Shown here piece after piece: positions 1 to 13,900 of a stretch of 64,000 bases of DNA (the first letter of the stretch is position 1; each line of letters opens with the position of its first letter). The stretch comes from Nectonema munidae (taxonomy: Eukaryota > Nematomorpha > Nectonematoida > Nectonematidae), in the NCBI GenBank assembly GCA_030549495.1, contig JAUIRK010000461.1, positions 248,001-312,000 on the forward strand, read 5' to 3'. The position numbers were made by a program, and so were the translations under genes. A model generated the notes under the pieces. That model made no database searches. It was not told the DNA's origin and worked only from the letters and a program-made list of their open reading frames with translations.

Positions 1-1206
1 CGTGGGAAAATGTTGATGGCATATGTACTGATGGTACACCACCGTCTATGCTTCAAAAACATTGACAATAAATTTGAAAACTGTTATACAATCAGTAGTT
101 AAAATAGTTAACTTCATAAAGTCAAATGTATTAAACAATCGCTTGTTCGCTAAACTGTACCAAGAAATGGATTCCAAGCATGAGGTTCTTCTATTGCACA
201 CTGAGGTAAGGTGGCTGTCAAAAAGAAAAGTATTGAAGAATTTTTTGCGTTGAATGATGAGATGAGAGAATTCCATCTCAGCAAGGTAGAAAACAACTTT
301 CAAATTTGGTAAAAACTGCATATTTGATAGATTTCTTCACAATTCTGTATTCCCTTAATCTTTCATTTCAGAGAGAGAATTCCAACACTTGATTTTGCAG
401 AAAAATGAAATGCCTTCCAAATGAAGCTGGATCTTTGGCTCTAAAAGGATAGAAAAGAGAAATTTTTGAAGAAAATGAGACTGGTGTATTCAACAACAGT
501 TTTCAAATTTTTCTGATCAAAACATTTGGAGATTTTAAAATAGGAGTTTTGTCGATATTTTGTAGAAAAGTCTCAGTTATCCCATAGCTTACTTAGAAAA
601 CTATTTGCTGCAAAAATTGAAGATGTTCCTGAAAGATATCAAGAGGAATTCTCTGATCTTTTCACATCTGACTGTGCAAACACTCACTTTGAATCCCTAG
701 CAATGAATCAATTTTGGATCAAGCAATTACCTCGATATCAAAAATTTGGCTGAAGGTATGCTGAGAATTATCATGCCTTTTCCTTATGTGTGAAGTGACC
801 TTTTCATCTTTACTACTTATAAAATCGAAGCTAAGAATTAAACTCCATGCTGAGGATGACCAACGTTATGCTGTATCCAAAACAACATCACGGATTGAAA
901 AATTGGTGATAGAAAAGCAGTACCAAACTTAACATTAAGAACATTATTGTTTATTATCAAAATAAGGCTTGTATTACTCGCATCAGTAATGTCCAATTAT
1001 TTAAATAAATGATATATTTTGAGATATTTATATTGTATATAAATGTATATTTTCGTTCTTGCTATAATAGAACAAGTTACTGCAGTTATGTAGCATTCTT
1101 ATGTATACCTTAATCTATGAATATAACCTTGATCTTTGGGTGGGGTCGGAGAAAGTCTGCGGGGGCTTAAATGGGATCGCAACTGAAAAAAGGGTGGGAA
1201 AGATCT
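1..1206 (+). mobile_element. hAT transposase fossil (ZBED5/FAM200-like), 5' end cut by window
   Basis: The + strand keeps recognisable blocks of a ZBED5/SCAND3-type hAT transposase. Near 110-230 it reads NFIKSNVLNNRLFAKL and LLLHTEVRWLSKRKVL, the usual block of this family. Near 820-910 it reads RIKLHAEDDQRYAVSKTTSR, the conserved C-terminal block of hAT dimerisation regions. In between there are stops and frame changes, so it is a pseudogene. The sequence GGGATCGCAACTGAAAAA at about 1173-1190, followed by GGGTGGGAAA, resembles the inner face of a hAT terminal inverted repeat, so the element probably ends near 1206. The N-terminal half, including any BED finger, lies outside the window. Confidence 0.85.
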
Positions 1207-1529
1207 ATGACGCCATCTAAAAAAAATAATTTAATCTTTCTTTCATTTATGAAAGAATACAGTAAAAAAAATTGAGATATAACTATTTATAAAAAAAATG
1301 TTTCAAATAAAAGGAGACTAACATTTTAAACAGTCTTATAAATTTTTATATCAAAAAAATCATTACAGAATTATATAATATTTACAAAAGACAAATCTAA
1401 GTATGGAATATATTTTATTTTTTAAAATTAATTTTAATAAATTTTTCTAACTCTTCTGCCTAAGTTGATATGCTAATGTTGGTTTTCTATACTTTTTGCT
1501 TCAAAAGAGTTTGATAAATTTTTAGTTTT
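1207..1529. other. AT-rich spacer, nothing recognised
   Basis: AT-rich sequence between the hAT fossil and the candidate first exon of the kinase gene. No coding block, TIR or RNA gene is visible. It could hold the promoter or 5' UTR of the kinase gene, but no motif supports that. Confidence 0.4.
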
Positions 1530-1730
1530 ATGGGAGCAACACTTAGTCATAAGGCAAGAAATGAAGCGAAATCTGTTGCTAAAGCTTCTTTCAAAGAAGA
1601 AGAATTTCCTCCCTCTAAAGCAAGTTGTGGTTACTTTCTTCCATTAAAAAATAAAGTTAATCCCGAAAATTTAGAAGGTTTGGTTCAAAAGTGGCAGAAA
1701 AAATTGGCTAACACTAAAAGTTTAACTCTT
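1530..1730 (+). CDS. candidate first coding exon of the IP3K gene
   Basis: An open frame starts at an ATG and runs 67 codons to a GTAATT donor at 1731, in phase 0. The next exon (acceptor TTTTTAG, start 1849) also begins in phase 0, so a 118-bp intron would keep the frame. The predicted start is MGATLS, which fits the N-myristoylation pattern (Gly2, Ser6). The tail contains a basic stretch, LVQKWQKKLANTK, just before the kinase domain; vertebrate ITPKs carry a calmodulin-binding helix at this position. The donor has a poor exon side (CTT), and the N-terminus of this family is not conserved, so the link is inference. An alternative is that the frame is chance and the true first exon lies upstream or outside the window. 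Confidence 0.42.
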
Positions 1731-1848
1731 GTAATTTTATTTTTTTGTTTAGTATTTTTATTCAAATAAATAATATGATCATAGGTAGTATCCTAAAAAA
1801 CCACTTATCCCTTTTTTACCGTAACTATTTAAATTTTTATATTTTTAG

Positions 1849-1930
1849 AATATAGATCAATTGTTTGAACTTATATCTTCTTCAATCGATAAAAGAAAAC
1901 AAAAATGGGTTCAAATTTCTGGTCATAAAG
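1849..1930 (+). CDS. IP3K: IP3K exon 1 of the catalytic domain
   Basis: The exon has acceptor TATATTTTTAG and donor AAAG|GTACTT, starts in phase 0 and ends one base into a codon. It encodes 27 residues ending KWVQISGHK, which corresponds to the PWVQLAGH start of the ITPK catalytic domain. The 15 residues before it (ending SIDKRKQK) parallel the SFKKKYP lead-in of vertebrate enzymes. The open frame would run on a few codons past the donor and then stop, which supports splicing here. Confidence 0.85.
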
Positions 1931-4900
1931 GTACTTTTGAAAATGAATTTTTTTAAATAAGAAAATCAGTACGAAATATATTAAAAATTAATTTTGCTCT
2001 CTGACACTATTATACGTTTTCTAAATTTATATGATTTTTTTTCCAAAATTTAAATGGACTAAGACCAATTACGTATTCATTTTATTGTACAACATACAAA
2101 AATTGGTATGTGTTTATGAATGTAAACAATTTATATTGGAAGATTAATAGATTTTAATAATGGAAGTTGTCCGAGTCAGAAAAATGAAAAAATAGTTTAC
2201 TTTTTTAAGATTATGGAGTGACCTTTTTTTACTCGAAGTGGAAAGTGAGAGTTGTCTTTAAATATAAGTATTTGGGGTCTGTCGGTTTTTTTAATGATTC
2301 GGAATCAGAATCCATATTTTATAATTACTAGGATTAAAGATTGAAATATACCTATTATAATTTTATATTACAATCAAACTAACTATTACAACTTTCGATG
2401 AATAATTTGTTGCTTATATAATGTTTAAATTGTAAAACTTTTTGCATATTTATATAATAGCCAGAAGCTCAGTAGATGGAGTGACCAGTTGTACCTTTAT
2501 CAAAATAAAGATTATTAAAGTTAGCACTTAACGAAGTTAGAGTTTCTTAGCAGATAACATTGTATATTTTTCATTTCTGAAATTTTATGATCTCTACTCA
2601 GGGCGCACATTTCGTCTATAATCACCTGAATAACGTTATGGGCTTGAACTCTTATAAAATTTTCACACTATTGTGAATACAAATATTTTTAAATGCTTTC
2701 CTTTTTACAAACTCAATGTGCATTATTTTGAAATTACCATTTGTAGCTAATAAGAGCTTGGCAAATTCATCCCATTCACCATGGTTCGATCAATCAGTCG
2801 TTTCATTATTCCCGCGATTGGCCATCTCACATTTAAAAAATAAAATAAGGAATGATATATATCATAATTTGTATTATGTAGATATTCACAAGTGACTCCT
2901 TGATCAGAGGAATATAGTACGATCATTTTTCTTTATAGAAATTGTAATATTTATTTATGGAAAATAAAAGGGAAATACAAGATCATATTCTATCATTTTT
3001 AATTAAAAAAAAATTAAAATTGCTCTCAAAAAAGGCAGAACTCTCACCATCATACAGAAGACCCAGAAAATAGGCAAACAATGTCAACCCAATCGTCTCT
3101 GCCATTATATTCTACTACAGTCATGCCTCGTTTGTCTAACTCTGGTCTTTACAGACAGTATAGTTAATTGTGAATTTTCGTATAAATCATCAATTCAATA
3201 CCTTATATACAGTTAAAGTTTTAGAAGAATCATATGTTTAGGATAAAATATTTTTTAGTTATCAAATACAGTAAATGTGAAATTATGTAAATTCACAATA
3301 TTTATGCGCAACTTAAAAGATTTTGACTTTATTTGCGAGTTTGTTCATAATCAGGCTTGTTGTTAGCAAGCTTCTGATTCGTCGGACTGTGGTAAATGGG
3401 ATCAATTTATCAATCTTCCTAGATACAATCCCTGCCTTTAGAGAAATGCATGATAAGTTTATGAAAAGCTCTAAACCTCCAAATTATTTGTCTTCACAAT
3501 CACTTCAAGGCTTTGTTCCAGGTGGAAACAAAATAGAAGAATCGGAATGTATTTAACCCTAATAGACGAGTATAAAAATAATAGTTTGTTTTTTGCTTTA
3601 ACTCCATCATGTATGAATATGATTTCGTTATCTTGTTAAGCTAGAAGGTAATGATGCTATTATTTTGTCTCTATTATTTAATATAAAAAAATTTATCATT
3701 CTAGCGTGTGTAAATAGTTTGCTCAAATTTTACGTTGTCTTTGCAAATTGAATATAGTGTAGCTCTTTATAATATAAAAATTACTGAATGTCGCTTGATG
3801 TCCCTAGCATATAATTCAATATTTAAAATGGTAAACTTTGAATTAAAGGCTTCTTATCGCTGTAAAACAGTCGTATACTCATAACCACATTCATCTTTAC
3901 TTTTAATCATCATAACACTATTTTGTGACACTATATGTATATGATATGATGTAGCATATATTTTGTATTTATTAAGTAATTAATCAATATTGTGGCAAAC
4001 TTCTTAATTAAACGCAACTTTAATTTTATTTTTCAATGAATACGTATGCTCTCTTCAAAACCACATTAATTAAATCTGCCATATGTCTAACAACTCTAAT
4101 TCTTGGATAAAATATATATGATATATACTCCACACTGTTCATATAATAAAGTTGTGGCGAGAAGAGTAAAACGGACTCAATTTTCTTATTTTTACTTCGT
4201 GTATGCTGCAGATTTTAATCAATCATGTTATGCATCACTAATTCTAGCCTGCAACTTAAGTGCATTCCTTAAGTTGATAAATTATTCTATAAATCTTATT
4301 CATATACATTAATTTTCGGTCATGAAAACCGAGTTTCACGAAAGTCTCATGTGCTTTGTTTCATGCCTATCGTATTTGGTGTATATAGATAAAAGCGATT
4401 ATGTGCAATGTATAACCACTTTAACTACTATAATTTTTTGTCTCCATTGTAAATTGTTATGTTTTCGAATACTTATTTTTTGTAATAGTGTGAAAGGTTT
4501 AAATCAGTGGTCTTTAACCTATGGTCTACGGATCCTTGAGGGATCCATGGCTGCATCTCAGGGGATCCATGGACAGTTTTTCATTTTTGTAAAAAAAAAA
4601 CTTAAACTTAGTTAATCAACCAATTTGTAGATGTATAAATAACTGAAACAAAAAGCTAACTTTTAAGTTTGCATAAATAGCAATCTGTGGCTTTTTGTCT
4701 TTTCTCCTTGAATTTGCGTAAAATTTGCTTTGCTACCTGTATTTGACGTCAAATAATTCATGTCAATAAAATAAAGTACGAATATTAATTGCATGCGAAG
4801 TTGTTTTTATGACACTTATGTTAAAATTTCCTTCTAGGGGATCTATAGCTTTCATCAACTTGTTAGAGGAGTCCATGACTGAATAAAGGTCAAGAATCAC

Positions 4901-7900
4901 TGGTTTAAACAATGAACTTTGTTTCTATTAATAAGCTCTTTTGAATAGAATAGAAATGAAATTTTGAAACGTTTGTGCCACTACCTTTTCGGGTATAATT
5001 TGTCCTGCACAAATGCTGAGTCCATGATCAACTAAACAAAAAATGAAAGAAGTAAATACATATGAATTATGAATATAGCTTCAGTGATCGATATAATCCT
5101 AAGTCGAACCCTCCAAACAAACCCTTGATTTCTAGTCAGCAGATTGGTTCTCAAATTGCTTCCCCGATCACTAAATTAACCCTCAAAAACTAGGATAAAA
5201 AAGAGTAACAAAACCAGGATAAAAAGCAGCCATTAGCATTATTACTAGAATATCAACAAGTTATCCCCGAATTGGAATACATAGTAACTCTATTGTCAAT
5301 CCTCAGACCAGTGTTTCTCAACATAGTCCATGTAGAGCCCCAAGGGGTGCGCAATATTTTTAGAGGGGTCCATATACAACATTTCAAATTGGGGGTCAAG
5401 CAAATTTTGCAAAGGGTCCATATTAAAAATTATCAAGTTTAGCCTTAAAGAATGAAGTTCAAGGCTCACACTAAACATCATATTTATTGAAAAAAAAACC
5501 GCTTTTGTCTTAATAAAATTTGATTTTGTGAAATTAAACTAATTTTTAATAGATAAAGTGAGTTGAAATATATACAATATAAAATTAATTGAGTAAATAA
5601 ATAAAAAATAATGGTTTACTTATTCTTTTATTTTTGATAAATAAAATGACTATTGGTATCAATAAAAAATAAGGAGTCCACAAAAAAATTTTGTGTTTGA
5701 AAAGGATCCATAAGATAAAAAAGGTTGAGAATCACTGCTTTAGACAATCAAACACTATACCCATTCTGTAAAATCCACATTTCTATATTACCTTTTCTCG
5801 ATTTCTTGACCAAAAATACTGTTTGTTTTCTTTAATTTGTATAGATCACTTCTGTCCGACATCTTACAATACAGTATGGAAAATGCACAATGTTCCAGAG
5901 AATATGGAAGTTCTTGCATACTCCGCAATCAACGAAGAAGACGGAGATTTAAAAAAATGCCTCCCAAAATTTTATCAAGAACTTCAATACAAAGGACGCT
6001 GTAATGTTATTCTTCATAATAATAATAATAATAATCTAGTCTAGTAAAACTGGTGTCTCAAATCAGTCATTAGAATATGTATGTAAAATTTATTCTGATT
6101 TTTAAGATTCATTGTAACATGTATGCCGTGCTTCCACTAAGAACAGGCTATCGGATTTTCCATCGGCGATAGATTTCTTTCTCTATCTATTGGGGATATA
6201 TGATGGCTTTTATATCGGCTTTACGAGCGAAGCTTAACTTCTTAGAGGCACAAATGGAAATTTTTAAATTTTACTCCCATATTTGTATTACTCGATATTT
6301 GTTGCTCTTTATATGTATCTTGAAAGAACATTGAAACGCATTAACTTCAGTTTAAGCTTCTTTTAAGCGCGAAAACTATATGTATTTAACAATAAACTTT
6401 CAATTATATTATTATATTGCTGTGTCCTTTAATGCCATGCAAGATTGTTCATTCGTAAGATAAAGTTTATGTTAATATGTGAAAGTTTCATGGTTTATAC
6501 ATTTCTATTAACTAAAATATAACAAATTTAGGAACTTATTTTTCTATTCCTTATATGCTATTAGTCCGATATTTTATTGAAAGTAAAAAAATGATCAATT
6601 TTAAAAATTGATTCTATTTGGGGTAAACTTATATTAGTGAATCTTATATTTTATATAAATCTGATTTATGATTAAATAGAATATTATTCATGTATTCACT
6701 CGTTATTAAAAGTAGTATGCAAAATCATAGTTAATTTAAGGTTACTTCTTCAGAGAAATATGTTCTTTATCAGTAGACTAGAATAAAATCTTTAAATATG
6801 TTTGGGAAAAATATTGCTCCAACCTTTTCAAGTTCAAACTGGCATGAATCTTCAAAGATTTTGTAAAATATTTTAGGAAAACCTTTATACATCTATCTTA
6901 ATCAAGTTAGACTATTTTTCACTAAAAATATATAAAATTTATATGTTAAATTATTATGTTATTTATTGACCCAAAAAGACCAATGCTAAATCCAATCAAA
7001 AACTTTTTTATTAATATTGGAAACCTACAGTTATCTGAAACAACAGATTTATTTTGAAATAAAAAATTATATCTTTCATAGATATAAGTTTAGAATTAGT
7101 AAATTAGAAAAATGTTAATGGAGCTATTGGAGGTATAAACCCTAATAACTGCAATAAATTTAAAGCCAAAATTCAAGGATTGACCCTAAAAATTTTAATA
7201 ATGGAAAATGAATTTTAAAAAACGTTATAAATTAAATTTTCTATATTTTTAAGTAAATAATATAGTTTTTGGTAGTCTAACTTAAATAAAATAAATTTAT
7301 AAAAATAAATTTTATTTTTTGAATAAAGTAATTACTAAAATATTTCAGATATTAACAAACAAAATCTTTGAATATTCTAAGCACCAATTTGAACTTGAAA
7401 ATGTATAGTAGATCTACGGTTGTATTCTTTTGTATTGATTGTAGTGGTCTTATATTTAAAATGGATATTGGAAATATTTTAGTGGCTCTGACTCCTCACC
7501 CCGTCTAAGTAATTTTTATCATCTTTGATATTAGCAATGCCTTCTTTCTTCTACACATTCGTCGAAGAAGTATCAAATATATAGTGCTATAATATTGAAT
7601 TATCTTCTTTATTGCATTTCTTGCATGCTTGGATAATTTCGTATTATATTCTCTATGCTGACTATGCTTATAAACATTCATTAGTGAAGTGTAATGTTGA
7701 TAAAATCTATTGATTTTTGTTTAATTCTTTCCTAAAATAAATGTGTTTCAACGGTTGTTATGGTTTGTCGTAACATTATAAATTGCGATATATTTCCAAA
7801 ACTGCAGTTATGTTTCTCTTATGCTGAAAATATCTGCTCTAAATACCCCTAAAATTCATTGAGACGCGTGAGAATCAAAGGAGCACATCCTCAAAAATTT

Positions 7901-10900
7901 TTACGGGCAAACGTTTTTATAAGTCACATTTAGAAGAATAAATAATTTAGTCGTTGAATTGAGTTTATTTTTTCTTTCTTTTTTGCTTTTGCCCCCTGAT
8001 TTTATAAATGTAAATGTGCATTTTTCCTAATGGCTTAAAAATGAAATATGGCGACTCATACTTGAAATTTGGTTTTTATGCATTAACATTTGGTGGGGAA
8101 GAGGAACCTAAGTGTCTTTTGTGTTCTGAATTGTTATCATCCATTTTCTAAAGTCCGGTAAGTTAAAAAAAAACTTGGAAATGAAGCCCTCGAGTTCAGT
8201 AAACAAAACTTGATAACAGGAATGTTTTTGCTAAGTGTTGTTTGAAAGCTTTCTATAAAGTTGCTAAAAATAACTGTTGTCAAAAATATCATTTTGAATG
8301 TGCTAAGAAGTTCTGAATGTGAAAAGTTAAAACATATCTTCCTGTCAAACGATACCGATAGAAGGCTTGTACGTGAGATTTTGGTGACTTTACCCTTAGA
8401 AGACTAATAGGAGAGATGTCTGATGACATTATGTCGCAGGTGGTTTTATTGATTTGGAATTCGATTTTCAATTTTTTTGCATTTCAGCTTGATATAACGA
8501 CGGATGCTACAAACTTAAATTTTTGTTTTAAGAACCTTTAGAACAACAGCAAGAAAAATATTTGACAAGGTGGGCAATTTTTTACAACACACGGTATTAT
8601 GCTGGAATATGCATTTGAAGTGTGTGCTGATCCCCTCTGACAATTTCTTGTTGTTATTGTGGGTTTCAACTATGTCATTTGCGTTTTGGTCATCTCAATC
8701 AACACGCTATCATTATTTTACAAAATTTTGTTTTATTACTGTTTCATTAAATGCTCTAGATGTATTATATCATCCTTTGTATGTTTGAAAATAAAAATTT
8801 CTTTCTTCTTTCTTGTTGTGGTTTTCAGGCTCTGGTTAAGCAAAATTCTTTAGATAATCTTAATAATGAAAACCATATCTGATGAGTTGAAAAATGTTCT
8901 CAATGAAGTAGTGATTAACCCATTAAGTACCATAGAAATCAGACGATATTTAAAAAAACGCAGACGATTTATATTCAAAGTCATTGAAAAAAGCAGACGA
9001 AGATGAAATTACTTATGTTCCCAAATGGGAACATTGGGACTTAATGGGTTAAGACAGTATTTCATTAAAGCAAATGCCTTCAACTCTTGTTTATTTTCTG
9101 ACTTGTGGAAGAAAATGATTGCTGATTTGAAAAACTTTTGCTGCACTCAAACGTGAGATGGTTTTCCTATGTAAGGGTTTTGAAGCGATACTATGGAAAG
9201 AAATGCAGCAATTTCAGCAAAGCAGACCAGACAGTCTGGTAAAATTTTCTGATGCCCGTTTTTGTGAATCGTAATCGGAATGGTGTATCCTTTAAGAATA
9301 TATTTATCGAGAAGACACAATTGCCTCGCTTGTATCGAACTATGATTTAAGAAGCCTTGATACTTGTATTCGAACCGAACACCTTGAAGTATAAACGCGA
9401 TGCACAAGCAACTTCACCCACGCTCGCATTTTTGGATTGCTTGGTTTCAACCCAAGCAAATATTTGATTTTTTTTACCCTTTTCAGGCATTGATTTTTGA
9501 AATTGATTGCCTTCTTTTCTTTTTGAATCAATTTTGCAATATCTTAAATGAGGCGACTTTTACTTAACGTCTCACTCGTTAGCCATTGTATATCAAAGGG
9601 TTAGTCTCTAATAAACTACTTTATATTACATATTACTATTTAGATATATTTTTAATAAAATACACTATTGGTTTTGTAATGCACTGTATTCAAACAGAAA
9701 CACGTTGTTTCCAACTTAACTGTATTTATTTTAACGCAAAGTTTATCCTTTAAATTAAATTCGCTTCTCTATCCCTAATGTTGATGATATAGCTTAATTG
9801 ATATAAACATTAAATATTTAGATTTCATAGAACTAGAAGATTTATTATGTCAATTTACGCATCCTAGAATTATGGACATTAAAATTGGACTCAGGTATAA
9901 TTTAATTTGTTTTCTATACCAACTATTCTTAACCTTTTTGAAATAGTAGGCTCTATTTATTCAATGTGTTTGATTATGACTTACTTTTGTTTTAATAAGA
10001 ATACTAAGAATGTTTTTAGAACTTTTCGTAGCCGGAATTTTACTCTTAAATTTTTCTCAAGAAAATGTAAAAATATATAAATGATGTAAAATATGGTATA
10101 ACTTTAATCTTAATATTAATGGCAAAACTTTTTACCTACGAAGATATGTCAATTGATTAAAAAGTAGAAACTCTTTATTATATCTGATAAAATTTACCAC
10201 TGTATAACGGTTTTTTAAAAGAAAATATGTTTTATTGAAATTTAAAACATTCAATACAACATTTTATCGCAGATGTTCCACACAGAATTTTTATTAATCA
10301 AGATGCACAAGTTTCTTTAGTTCTATTTTTACATTTTGAGTTCTCGCATTTTCTTCTGACTCTATCTAAAGAGACAGTTATTTTATTACTTATTCTTTTG
10401 AGAGTATTACAATGACCGCTACAAAGTTCTTCAGCCACTTTTTGAATGTAGTTTTTTCGGTCAATATTAGATTTGGAAATGTTTCTCTATATAACCCAAG
10501 AGCAAGATCCGAAATATAGAAAGCATGTATCGTCCATGGGCTACTGCCTGCTTTGACTGAATAAAGTCTTGGCATCTATCTTGTCTTCAACGTCGACTCT
10601 CATCTTATTTTTGTTGTAAAAATGTATAGTATCAACTTTCTTCTTGAGATTATTTTCAGAAGGAAGAGAATAACAGACCTATTTTTTCATTGATGTAATG
10701 TAACATGGGCGCACATCATCAGATATTTCAAGGGGTTATAAAAGAGTCTTTCGTTCCATCAATAATTTTGAATTTTTTCAATTTTATATACTTTTTTGGC
10801 TTGTGATTAGAATTTCCATATTAATATTATTTTAGCGTTGAGTTTTAAACATAAATTCTTTTGAAATAAAATTTAAAAATTATTAAAAAAAGTTTGCCCC

Positions 10901-13900
10901 TTCTCAACCCCAATAATTATAGGGATGTACGCCCCTGTTGTATAAGTGTAACATTGGGCCTCCCTCTCTACTGATTTTAATACCAACGTTTCATGGATTC
11001 ACTTCACTAGTTTTATCTGTTCTGCTATTTTTTGTTTTTAGGAATTGTTCGTTGGAAACTAAACATCCAAAATTTATCACGCTTTTAACCATAGTGAATA
11101 AAGTTGTATCAACTGCTATCAAATAAAAAGAAATAAACATCTCAAAATTTTGAATGAATCGGTTTTATTTTTAGGATGATGCTAAGCAAAATTTATTATG
11201 TATCAAATTTCTTTATTTATTATTATTTTTTTCATCTAAGCAAATGCATTTTCACAAACTGATTGCGAGACATTGATCTATTGAAAATCGGACACTCCCA
11301 AATGCTATTCCACCTACTTTTGTCAGGCAGGGTTCTTGCTCCCATAACCTCACGAACAAGTAAGAGGGCGATAAATTTCTTCAAATCACAGATCATATTT
11401 GAGGCTTCAATAACAGTACACTTTTGAATAAATCTTAGCATTGATTCATTGAACAAAACCCCAAATATAGAAAGCGGGCTATCTTCCAACACACGACTTA
11501 CACATGTTGTGGAACCTGGTTGTAATTTTAGAACATGATGTTGTTGCAAACGCTTACAAGGGCGTTACGCTGCGTTATACAAATTCCAAGAGGAAACTAT
11601 CTTTGCTTTCCAAGATTTGATATCAATTGGATGCACCGTAATCGTTTCCATCTTGCATATTACCACGGCTTTTAGTAGATGTAATCAAAGTTTCTTCATT
11701 AATAGATTCAGATGATAAATATGATAAAGCTTCATTGATGCTATCATCTTCGTTTTCTGGAATGAAGTTTTCAATATCCGATTATATCTTTCAATTTTTG
11801 ATCAATCGGGTGTTTTTTAGTAATTTAGAAAAATTTTCAACGCAAAATATTTAGAATGATTTTAGAAAACTAAAATGTTAAACTGTAATGTTTTTGCATT
11901 AGAATATCAAAATATTTTGATAAAAACAGAAACAAATAATATGGCGCAATTAAGAAAATCCCTTTTAGCTATAGCTATAATAATACATTGCAAATTTCAA
12001 TCAAGACATGCATATGCAAATGTGAAAATTTTGCCCCATATTTTGATAAAAATAATCTTTAAAAAGGGAAGCTTATTACACATTACCAATGACGTCAATT
12101 GACGCTCGTGGTCTCTGTTGATTATCTTGGTCTTTCTCATTTCAGAGTTTATATAAAAAAACTTATAATATAAAGTCTCTTTTCTCGTTTTCATTTAACG
12201 ATTTGTTTATTTATTTGAAAAAGACCATAGTGGTCGAAAATTAATAAAGTTTTCAATTTGTTTGAATAAAAGTTTTACTTATTTTCCTATTATAAAATTC
12301 ATGTAATTAGAACTTTAGTATACCCACAGTTTATGAATTTATATGCAATCAAATCTTCAAAATGGGTCAATTGACGCTGGTCTTTTTGGTGTTAAACTGA
12401 CTAACCAATTAACCATATAACAAAGTGACTATCGTGTATAATGATTTATTTTTTGGCAAAAGTTACGTTCAAAAAATTTGGACATTTCTTATCCATGGAT
12501 AGTAATGGCAGTGGAGGAAACCCAAATATAGAAATTCAACAGAGATACAATCTTACCAATTTTATCAGCCCTTCCTTATTTAAATCTAATATGGGTTCTA
12601 CACTTAATAAGTGGGTTTCCTCATTCTTTTTTCTCTTCACTCGAAACATAGGGATGCTCATTTCTCATTAAGGTATTTCGTAGGAGTAGTTGACATCTTT
12701 AATTTTAAAACATGTTTTTATCAATAAGGGTGTGAATAGTGCATGGGTATTTATTCATAAAAGTATTCTTCGAAAGCCCCTTTTATTTTTAAAACGAGTT
12801 TTTATAGATAATAAAATCATATTCCGCTCCCAGTAAATTTTTAATATCGGTAAAATGTATATAAATTTTAATGGGATGTTTATGTATATGAAGAGCCCTC
12901 TCTATGAAGGCTTAACCGAAATTTCTAAAGAAAAAAATGCAAAATAATAATTATTAGATAACAGGATTACAGCGTTCTAAAGTATGTGTGTATTTGTTGA
13001 GTATATGTGAAATCATAATAATTTGCCGCCCATAAAAGTCTCAAAAATGGACATTTTGAAAATGTATTCTGATTCATTTTGATGCGTTGATTCCGTGAAA
13101 TTTTGGTCATTTTTTAAGTTTAAATGCGTAAAAAAGTATTTTAATTAATAAAAAGCAATTTTTTTTAGATTTTTATTACCTGCATAAAATTTTCTCCAAG
13201 ATGATGTATTAAAATTACAAATTGGATTACTTTGAAATTTTTTGAAAATTCATTGATCCCTAAATATTTTTATAATTTTTATCTTACCCTTCTAATATGT
13301 TTCGGGTCTATTTGACCCTAATCTTACTTTACACTTCTATTAATTTTATCATGTAAATAAATGTAAGACAAAATTAACTGACTTTTTTCTACGCTTTTAA
13401 CAAATTAATATTTTTTTCAATATTATGAAAAATTTCAACAAAAAATGGAAAAAATAATAAACTTTCAAGTTTAGTGTTGGGGTCGATATGACCCGAGAGA
13501 TTTTAATCTTATTTTTCAACCCATAGAATGTTTTATATATGATATTTAGTTTCTCTGAATTATTAAGAAAACATTAGAAAAAAAATTTCATTTTTCAGAT
13601 TAGTACTTTTTCCTAATTCTTTTTTGTTCTATAACTATTAATGTCAGATACAATTTCTTCTAGCGAAGCTTCTTCAAATTCTGAATTTTATTCTGATTCT
13701 GAGAGTAGTATCTTGTCTGATACAAGCAATGATTACGAAGAAGAATATGATATACAAAGATCTTCTGGAATCAGTCAAAAATATGTAGATTCTAAAAACA
13801 AAAGTATGCTTTGGAGTACACTTCCTCCAAACCAAAAAGGAAGAAATTCTTTCAAAAATATAATTCAAAAAAGTCTGGGGCAACTAAATCTTCGCTCTCT

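Larger units (their letters stand above)
8085..9560 (+). mobile_element. hAT transposase fossil (ZBED-like) with two later insertions
   Basis: The + strand shows, in order: [12 protein letters not shown] (about 8101-8136), like the BED-finger start of ZBED5-type hAT proteins; SNDTDRRLV (near 8351); [10 protein letters not shown] followed by [12 protein letters not shown] (8416-8515), the family's FSIQLDESTDVAN block; and [15 protein letters not shown] (9074-9118). Several frame changes and stops separate the blocks. A TTAA MITE at 8915-9052 and a tRNA-derived SINE near 9265-9440 were added later. It lies in IP3K intron 2. Confidence 0.78.

Noticed and set aside
4322-4615. 97-codon ORF on the + strand
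   Set aside because: Its last third lies in the MITE at 4505-4902 and the rest has no recognisable content.
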